Shown here in pieces: positions 58,833-64,000 of a stretch of DNA of 64,000 nt. Each line of letters opens with the position of its first letter. Position 1 is the stretch's first letter. The notes under the pieces are model-generated. The model worked only from the letters and a program-made list of their open reading frames with translations, was not told where the DNA came from and made no database searches. This DNA is from Oceanitalea sp047302425 (GTDB lineage: Bacteria > Actinomycetota > Actinomycetes > Actinomycetales > Actinomycetaceae), in contig NZ_CP154855.1 in NCBI RefSeq assembly GCF_047302425.1, forward strand, positions 2,356,001-2,420,000, given 5' to 3'. Position numbers and translations under genes: made by a program.

Positions 58833-60866
58833 GTGACCGACCCTGTGCCCGCCCCCAGGACAACGCCCCCGAACGACGGCTGGCCCACCGGCGTCGTCGG
58901 CCTCGGCTACGGCGGCGACTACAACCCCGAGCAGTGGCCGGTGGCCACCCAGCTCGAGGACGTCGAGCTCATGCGGGAGGCGGGGGTCAACCTCGTGTCG
59001 GTCGCGATCTTCTCCTGGGCGACGATCGAGCCGCGCGAGGGCGAGTACGACTTCGGCTGGCTCGACGACGTCCTCGACCGGCTCCACGCCGCGGGGATCC
59101 GGGTCGCCCTGGCGACGGCGACCGCCTCCCCGCCGCCGTGGCTCACCGCCCGCCACCCCGAGATCCTCCCGCGGCTGGCCGACGGCACCGTGCTGTCCCA
59201 GGGCGGGCGGCAGGCCTACGCCGTGACGCACCCGCTCTTCCGGAAGTACGCGACGGGCATGGCGGCGCGGATGGCGCAGCGCTACGCGGACCACCCGGCG
59301 CTGGCCCTGTGGCACATCGACAACGAGATCGGCTGCCACGTGCCCCGGGACTACTCCGAGGCCGCCGCCGAGGCCTTCCGCGAGTGGCTGCGGGTGCGCT
59401 ACGGCACGGTGGAGGCCCTCAACGAGGCGTGGGGCACCGCGTTCTGGTCCCAGCGCTACGGCGACTTCGCCGACGTCCAGCCCCCGCGGGTAGCACCCAC
59501 CTACCCCAACCCCACCCAGCAGCTCGACTTCGACCGCTTCTCCTCCGACGCGATGCTCGACTACTACCGCGACCTGCGCGACACCCTGCGGACCTTCACC
59601 CCGCACGTGCCGATGACGACGAACTTCATGACGACGACGTCGATGAAGGGGATCGACTACTTCCGCTGGGCGCAGGAGGTCGACGTCGTCGCCACCGACC
59701 ACTACACCGGGGCGGACGACCCGGAGCGGGAGATCGAGCTCGCGCTCTCCGCCGACCTCACCCGCGGCGTGGCCGGCGGCCGGCCGTGGATCCTCATGGA
59801 GCACTCCACCTCCGCGGTCAACTGGCAGCCGCGCAACCGGCCCAAGGGCCCGGGTGAGATGCTGCGCAACTCCCTCGCGCACGTCGCGCGGGGCGCGGAC
59901 TCGGTGATGTTCTTCCAGTGGCGCCAGTCGGTGGCCGGCGCCGAGAAGTACCACTCGGCGATGGTGCCCCACGCCGGGACGGACTCCGAGGTGTGGCAGG
60001 GCACCGTCGGCCTGGGTCAGGCCCTGCGCGCCCTCGCGGAGGTGCGCGGCTCGCGCGTGCGCGCCGAGGCCGCCATCGTCTTCGACTACGAGGCGTGGTG
60101 GGCCGTGGAGCTGGATTCCCACCCGAGCGTCGACGTCACCTACATGGACCGCATCAAGGCCTACTACCGCGAGCTGTGGCGGCGCGGGGTCACGGTGGAC
60201 GTCGTCCACCCGGGCGCCGACCTGTCCGGCTACCGCCTCGTCGTCGTGCCCACGCTGCACCTCGTGCGCGACGAGCACGCCGCGTCCCTCGCGCGGGCGG
60301 CCGAGGCGGGGGCGACCGTCGTCGTCACCTACTTCTCCGGCATCGTCGACGAGCACGACCACGTCCGCCTCGGCGGGTACCCGGGTGCCTTCCGGGAGCT
60401 CCTCGGGGTGCGGACGGAGGAGTTCGCGCCGCTGCTCGCCGGGGAGCGCTTCGCCCTCGACGACGGCACGTCGGTGAGCGTGTGGACCGAGAAGCTCCGC
60501 CTCGCCGGGGCGACGGCGGTCCGCACCCTGGCGGAGGGACCGCTCGCCGGCACCCCTGCACTGACCCGCCGTGCCGTTGGCTCCGGTGCGGCCTGGTACG
60601 AGGCCGCACGCCTCGACGACGTGGCCCTCGGCCGCCTCGTCGACGCCCTCCTCGAGGAGTCGGGCGTGCGCCCCGCCGCCGACGCGCCCGCCGGGGTCGA
60701 GGTCGTGCGCCGCCACGGGCCCGAGGCGAGCTACCTCTTCGTCCTCAACCACACCGGCGCCGAGCAGCGCGTGTCCGCGAGCGGGACCGACCTGCTCAGC
60801 GGGACCACCCACGAGGGCGAGGTACCCGTGCCGGCGTGGGGCGCCGTCGTCGTCCGCGAGATCTGA
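58833..60866 (+). CDS. Beta-galactosidase, GH42
   Basis: 677 aa from the GTG at 58833, which has GGAAGG 8 nt before it; a GTG at 58824 lies inside that ribosome site. GH42 features: GYGGDYNPEQWP (near residue 25), WHIDNEIGCH (acid/base glutamate near 160), ILMEHSTSAVNWQPRN (nucleophile glutamate near 322) and FFQWRQSVAGAEKYHSAMVPHAG. No signal peptide, so it acts on imported oligosaccharides. GH42 enzymes release galactose from galactan side chains, which fits rhamnogalacturonan-I with the neighbouring lyase. Divergent from the rha operon and sharing its operator motif. Confidence 0.94.
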   Translation: MTDPVPAPRTTPPNDGWPTGVVGLGYGGDYNPEQWPVATQLEDVELMREAGVNLVSVAIFSWATIEPREGEYDFGWLDDVLDRLHAAGIRVALATATASPPPWLTARHPEILPRLADGTVLSQGGRQAYAVTHPLFRKYATGMAARMAQRYADHPALALWHIDNEIGCHVPRDYSEAAAEAFREWLRVRYGTVEALNEAWGTAFWSQRYGDFADVQPPRVAPTYPNPTQQLDFDRFSSDAMLDYYRDLRDTLRTFTPHVPMTTNFMTTTSMKGIDYFRWAQEVDVVATDHYTGADDPEREIELALSADLTRGVAGGRPWILMEHSTSAVNWQPRNRPKGPGEMLRNSLAHVARGADSVMFFQWRQSVAGAEKYHSAMVPHAGTDSEVWQGTVGLGQALRALAEVRGSRVRAEAAIVFDYEAWWAVELDSHPSVDVTYMDRIKAYYRELWRRGVTVDVVHPGADLSGYRLVVVPTLHLVRDEHAASLARAAEAGATVVVTYFSGIVDEHDHVRLGGYPGAFRELLGVRTEEFAPLLAGERFALDDGTSVSVWTEKLRLAGATAVRTLAEGPLAGTPALTRRAVGSGAAWYEAARLDDVALGRLVDALLEESGVRPAADAPAGVEVVRRHGPEASYLFVLNHTGAEQRVSASGTDLLSGTTHEGEVPVPAWGAVVVREI

Positions 60867-60869
60867 CGG

Positions 60870-60905
60870 GGCGCGGTCCCCACCCGAGCGGGTGGGGGCC
60901 GCGCC
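60870..60905. terminator. Bidirectional hairpin terminator
   Basis: 16-bp arms GGCGCGGTCCCCACCC and GGGTGGGGGCCGCGCC (one T-G pair) with a 4-nt loop GAGC. It fills the gap between the convergent GH42 and PL11 genes, 3 nt after the GH42 stop and 8 nt from the PL11 stop. Confidence 0.75.
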
Positions 60906-60913
60906 GTCTGCTG

Positions 60914-63475
60914 CTAGCGGATCAGCGCGAGGAGTGCGGTGGCCTGCCCCCGCAGGTCCGCACGCGCGTCCTCACCGAGCGTGTCGGGGCGCTTGGGGTT
61001 GTCCAGGTGCCGCACGAAGCGGTCCAGCGCCGTGGCGGCCGGGCCGGTCCGCCCGCCCTCGAGGTGGCGCTCCGCCAGCTCGGCGGCCTTGGCCAGCTGC
61101 TGGGCGATCGGCCCGGCAACCTCCCCGGAGTCGACGTGGGCGTCGACCGCAGCCCGCAGCGCCGCCACCGACGTGATCGGGTCGGCGTCCGGCCCGTACC
61201 GGTGGTCGGGCACCGGGACGTCCTGCCAGGCGATGTCCGAGGCGAGGTAGAAGCTCGGGTAGGCCGGCTGGTTGTACGTCGTCTGCTGGCGGGCGACCTC
61301 CACGCGGTACTGCGGGTCGTGCATGAGCGTGTGGAGCTTGCGGTCGGTGACCTCCGTGCTCACGTAGAGCCGCACCGCCGAGCTGTCCGCGGTGCGCACG
61401 AGCAGCTCCTCGCGCCAGTCGCCGAGGACGTCGGCCACGAGCGAGGGGTTGCCCTTGGTCCCGTTGTTCGTCCGCGTGCCCTCCGCTGCGAGCAGGGTGC
61501 CGCGCGTCCAGTCGTCCACCGTCACGTCCTGGTCGCCGGACCCGTTGACGATCTGCGTCGTCATGTCGGCCGCCCAGCGGATCGACTGGTTCGTCCCGGG
61601 GATCTGCTCGGAGATGACCTCACCGGTCGGGGTGTGCAGGCCGAGGGCGCCGGAGCCACCCGGCATGCTCGCCCACGACTCGAGGCCGCGGGAGCCGGGG
61701 ACGACGTCGCCGACCATGCCGCGGCCGGTGTCCCGCCCGGAGTAGGTGCCGAAGATCAGCTCGCCGTCCTCGGCCTGGCGCATCGCCATCCCGTAGGGCG
61801 CCCAGGCCCCGCCCTCGTGGACGGTGAAGATCTCCAGACCGGGCCGGTCGGGGTCGATGTCCGCGACGTGCATGGCGTCGCCGTGGCCGTAGCCGGCCCA
61901 GGCGCCCGGGTCGGCGCTCTCCGGCGGCAGCTCGGCGAAGGAGCTGTACAGCAGGCTGCCGTCGTGGTCGATGGTCGCGCTGCCGTAGACGATCTCCTGG
62001 AAGCCGTCCCCGTCGACGTCGGCCGAGCTCAGCGAGTGGAAACCCTGGGTGGTGATGGAGCCGAACTCCGGGTCGGTGCCGGGGGTGCCGTGCGGGCCGG
62101 CGTTGAAGGGGTTGTCCATCGGCGTCCAGCCGGAGTCGACGAACCAGCGCTCGGACAGGCTCGTGCCGTCCCAGTCGTAGGCGACGAGCGTCGAGCGCGT
62201 GTAGTAGCCGCGGGCGAAGACGGCGGAGGCCTCGTCGCCGTCGAGGTAGGCGACCGTCGCGAGGAAGCGGTCCACCCGGTTGCCCGGCTCGATCCGCGAC
62301 ATCGCGTAGTCGCCCCACATGAGGCCGTCGTCGTGGCGGCCCGGCTTGTAGTGGATCGTGTCGAGCTCCCGGCCACTAGCGCCGTCGAAGACGGTGAGGT
62401 ACTCCGGGCCGGTGAGGATGAAGCCCTCGAAGTCGCGCAGCGCGTTGCGCGCGCTCCGTGCCGGGGCGTACACGTCGATGAAGTGGTCGACGAGCGCGGC
62501 GGCGTCCGCCTCGGAGAGCGGGTAGTCGTAGGCCGGGGCGATGCCGAAAGCCTCCTCCAGCGTGGCCGGCCACCTCCCGGCGACGACCTCCGGGTGCTCG
62601 TGCCAGCCGCGGAACATCCCGACGAGGTGGTCGTAGTAGTCCTCGGCGCTCATCCGGTAGTCGTCGGTATGGGCGTAGCCCGCGGCGACGTCCTCTGCCG
62701 GCATGGTGATGTACCGCGCCTCGTCCTCCTGCCCGCCCGCGTAGCTGCGGGTGCCCGGGGCGGTCTTGAGCATGATCTCCGCGCGGCCGTCGCCGTCGAA
62801 GTCGTAGACGAGGAACTGGGTGTAGTGCGCGCCCGCCCGGATGTTGACGCCCAGGTCGATCCGGTTGAGCAGGGTGCCGTCGAGCTCGTAGGTGTCGACG
62901 TAGACGTTGCCGGTGTAGCCCACCTGGGAGACGTCCTTGGAGTTGGACGGGTCCCACTTGACGACGTACTCGTACTCGCCGTCGCCGTCGACGTCCCCGA
63001 CGCTCATGTCGTTGGCGGAGTAGGTGTAGGCCTCCCCCGCCGGCGTGACGCCGTCCGCCGGGCGCTGCAGCGGCAGCTCGAGGTAGCCGCCGTCAGCGGG
63101 CGTCACGGACTCGCTCGGTCCCGCGCCCTCGGCGGGTTCCACGGTGTACTCGGCGGCGGCACCGCCGTCGGGGTCGAGGTAGTTGGTGCTGTCCTCGACC
63201 GTCGCGAGCAGCTCCCCGTCGCGGTGGACGTGGAAGTCCGGCGCCTCGGCGCCGGACTCGGTGTAGGCGCTGACCTCGTCGCCCAGCAGGCGCCAGCTGA
63301 GGAAGGTGCCCTGCTCGGTCGACAGGGCGACCAGGCCCCGGTCGAGCTCCTCGAGGCGCGGCCCTCGCCCGTCGTCGGCGGCGGTCGCCGTGCTCACCGT
63401 GCCGAGCGCGAGTGCCGCGACGGCCCCCGCGCTCAGCAGCGTGCGCGCCGGGCGGCGCATGTCATGACTCATCAT
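60914..63475 (-). CDS. Secreted rhamnogalacturonan lyase, PL11
   Basis: 853 aa. A Sec signal peptide (MMSHDMRRPARTLLSAGAV..., cleavage probably after ATA near residue 32) precedes a beta domain of about 100 residues and then the eight-bladed propeller of PL11 lyases. Calcium-binding loops are visible as DVDGDGEYE, DFDGDGRAE and DVDGDGFQE. Signature segments are VKWDPSNSKD, APGTRSYAGG, YKPGRHDDGLMWGDY and TKGNPSLVADVLGDWREELLVR. The last 80 residues (AAVDAHVDSGEVAGPIAQQL...) form a FIMAH-type helical module, common at the end of Gram-positive secreted enzymes. It cuts the rhamnose-galacturonate backbone of pectin RG-I, producing rhamnose-containing oligosaccharides for the adjacent pathway. 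Confidence 0.94.
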   Translation of the reverse strand: MMSHDMRRPARTLLSAGAVAALALGTVSTATAADDGRGPRLEELDRGLVALSTEQGTFLSWRLLGDEVSAYTESGAEAPDFHVHRDGELLATVEDSTNYLDPDGGAAAEYTVEPAEGAGPSESVTPADGGYLELPLQRPADGVTPAGEAYTYSANDMSVGDVDGDGEYEYVVKWDPSNSKDVSQVGYTGNVYVDTYELDGTLLNRIDLGVNIRAGAHYTQFLVYDFDGDGRAEIMLKTAPGTRSYAGGQEDEARYITMPAEDVAAGYAHTDDYRMSAEDYYDHLVGMFRGWHEHPEVVAGRWPATLEEAFGIAPAYDYPLSEADAAALVDHFIDVYAPARSARNALRDFEGFILTGPEYLTVFDGASGRELDTIHYKPGRHDDGLMWGDYAMSRIEPGNRVDRFLATVAYLDGDEASAVFARGYYTRSTLVAYDWDGTSLSERWFVDSGWTPMDNPFNAGPHGTPGTDPEFGSITTQGFHSLSSADVDGDGFQEIVYGSATIDHDGSLLYSSFAELPPESADPGAWAGYGHGDAMHVADIDPDRPGLEIFTVHEGGAWAPYGMAMRQAEDGELIFGTYSGRDTGRGMVGDVVPGSRGLESWASMPGGSGALGLHTPTGEVISEQIPGTNQSIRWAADMTTQIVNGSGDQDVTVDDWTRGTLLAAEGTRTNNGTKGNPSLVADVLGDWREELLVRTADSSAVRLYVSTEVTDRKLHTLMHDPQYRVEVARQQTTYNQPAYPSFYLASDIAWQDVPVPDHRYGPDADPITSVAALRAAVDAHVDSGEVAGPIAQQLAKAAELAERHLEGGRTGPAATALDRFVRHLDNPKRPDTLGEDARADLRGQATALLALIR

Positions 63476-63501
63476 CGAATCTCCCCGTCGTTGGATTGGG
63501 T

Positions 63502-64000
63502 TCAGGACACTTGTGGGACCTCGACGAAGGCGCGGGTCCGGGCGGAGGTGATCGCGGCGTCGATGAAGGCGGCAGCGGCGGCGGCCTGGCGGCCGGGTGC
63601 GGGGTTGTCCGCCCGGCCGGCGACGACGTCGGCGAAGGTCCGTGCCGGCTGCCAGGTGCGCTCGGGTTTCTCGTGGGCGGCGGCGATGGTGACGTCGACG
63701 CCGTCGGACCGGCGGAGCACCGCGCGCCCGGACATCATGTCCTGGTCGACGACCCCGTGGGTGCCCAGGTACCGCACGGCGTGCCGCTCGGCCCGTCCCG
63801 GGCCGGCCATCCCGCTCGAGCTCACGACACCGGTGCCGCCCCCGGTGAGCCGGAAGGCCGCGACGTCGTCGACGTCGACCTCCTGACCGCGGTGGTCGAC
63901 GAAGGCGGCGACCTCGGCGACCTGCCGGTCGGTGACCCAGCAGACCATGCCCATGACGTGGGTGAGCTGCGTCTGCGCCTGTCCCCCGCCGGTCTCGGCA
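63502..64000 (-). CDS. Gfo/Idh/MocA family oxidoreductase, C-terminal part (truncated by window edge)
   Basis: About 165 codons are visible and the frame is open to the edge, so the N-terminal NAD-binding domain is missing. What remains, VMGMVCWVTDRQVAEVAAFVDHRGQEVDVDDVAAFRLTGGGTGVV and then PARTFADVVAGRADNPAPGRQAAAAAAFIDAAITSARTRAFVEVP, is the substrate-binding half of Gfo/Idh/MocA dehydrogenases, including the usual ending. These enzymes oxidise or rearrange sugars. Its place 26 nt upstream of the PL11 gene on the same strand suggests co-transcription and a part in breakdown of rhamnogalacturonan products. Confidence 0.82.
   Translation of the reverse strand, partial: AETGGGQAQTQLTHVMGMVCWVTDRQVAEVAAFVDHRGQEVDVDDVAAFRLTGGGTGVVSSSGMAGPGRAERHAVRYLGTHGVVDQDMMSGRAVLRRSDGVDVTIAAAHEKPERTWQPARTFADVVAGRADNPAPGRQAAAAAAFIDAAITSARTRAFVEVPQVS

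Noticed and set aside
59918..63886. A 1322-codon open frame on the plus strand
   Set aside because: It is antisense to the PL11 gene and overlaps the GH42 end in another frame. No motif, and the PL11 frame has a signal peptide and full domains.

Overview
The window is a dense, very GC-rich bacterial chromosome segment with about 60 genes packed on both strands. Many starts are GTG, many stop/start junctions overlap (GTGA, ATGA or TGATG), and intergenic gaps are short. The gene families point to a high-GC actinomycete: a DnaE2/ImuA'/ImuB mutasome with mycobacterial-type LexA boxes, a SufR-SufBD-Rieske-SufCS-SufU-SufT operon, adjacent glgA/glgC, a fabG-fabI pair, and the small families DUF3099 and DUF5997. 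A Micrococcales-type organism is my inference. I see no phage, IS element, rRNA or CRISPR array. There is one tRNA gene.

Layout. 1-2.0 kb: an unusual metallo-beta-lactamase-fold protein behind a palindrome and three direct repeats, a methyltransferase, and tRNA-Leu(GAG). 2.2-12 kb: an AI-2E-type permease, then an SOS mutagenesis region. dnaE2 and imuA'-imuB lie on the minus strand, each behind its own LexA box, and are separated by a plus-strand LTA-synthase-like membrane sulfatase and a PCMT-like methyltransferase. 12-18.5 kb: PEBP, YbaK-type editing protein and MFS transporter in a coupled plus-strand run, then TrmL, OsmC, HxlR regulator, RidA, a lipoprotein and a TrmH-type rRNA/tRNA methyltransferase. 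18.5-25.9 kb: a heterodimeric ABC exporter, an NfeD-SPFH membrane pair and a lone ABC ATPase. 25.9-29.4 kb: glycogen synthase and ADP-glucose pyrophosphorylase (divergent), then SerB. 29.6-33.1 kb: fabG-fabI-SixA-like phosphatase, and divergently DUF3099, a 73-aa cysteine protein and SURF1. 33.2-36.1 kb: an antitoxin-like orphan, an ABC-F ATPase and a zinc metallopeptidase. 36.2-42.9 kb: the complete SUF iron-sulfur cluster operon with its SufR-type regulator. 43.1-49.5 kb: an ABC-2 exporter, a DUF5997/LysR-effector-domain divergent pair, SppA, an SDR, a DoxX-like protein and a VOC protein. 49.6-51.4 kb: a PhoD-type phosphatase.

51.4-64 kb is a rhamnose/rhamnogalacturonan locus: rhaM-rhaI-rhaEW-rhaB-rhaD and an FMN L-lactate dehydrogenase-like gene on the minus strand, divergent from a GH42 beta-galactosidase. 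A secreted PL11 rhamnogalacturonan lyase and a truncated Gfo/Idh/MocA oxidoreductase follow. The two divergent promoters carry two near-identical LacI-type operators. Read together, the genes free L-rhamnose and galactose from rhamnogalacturonan-I outside the cell, convert rhamnose to DHAP plus L-lactaldehyde, oxidise this to L-lactate, and feed lactate to pyruvate.

The features I find most worth following are: the DUF5997/LysR-effector pair, which looks like a LysR-type regulator split over two divergent genes around a perfect palindrome; a family of about 90-bp intergenic elements with terminal inverted repeats (29437-29636 and 46010-46097); and a second hairpin element (22263-22335, 28438-28508) flanked by direct repeats.
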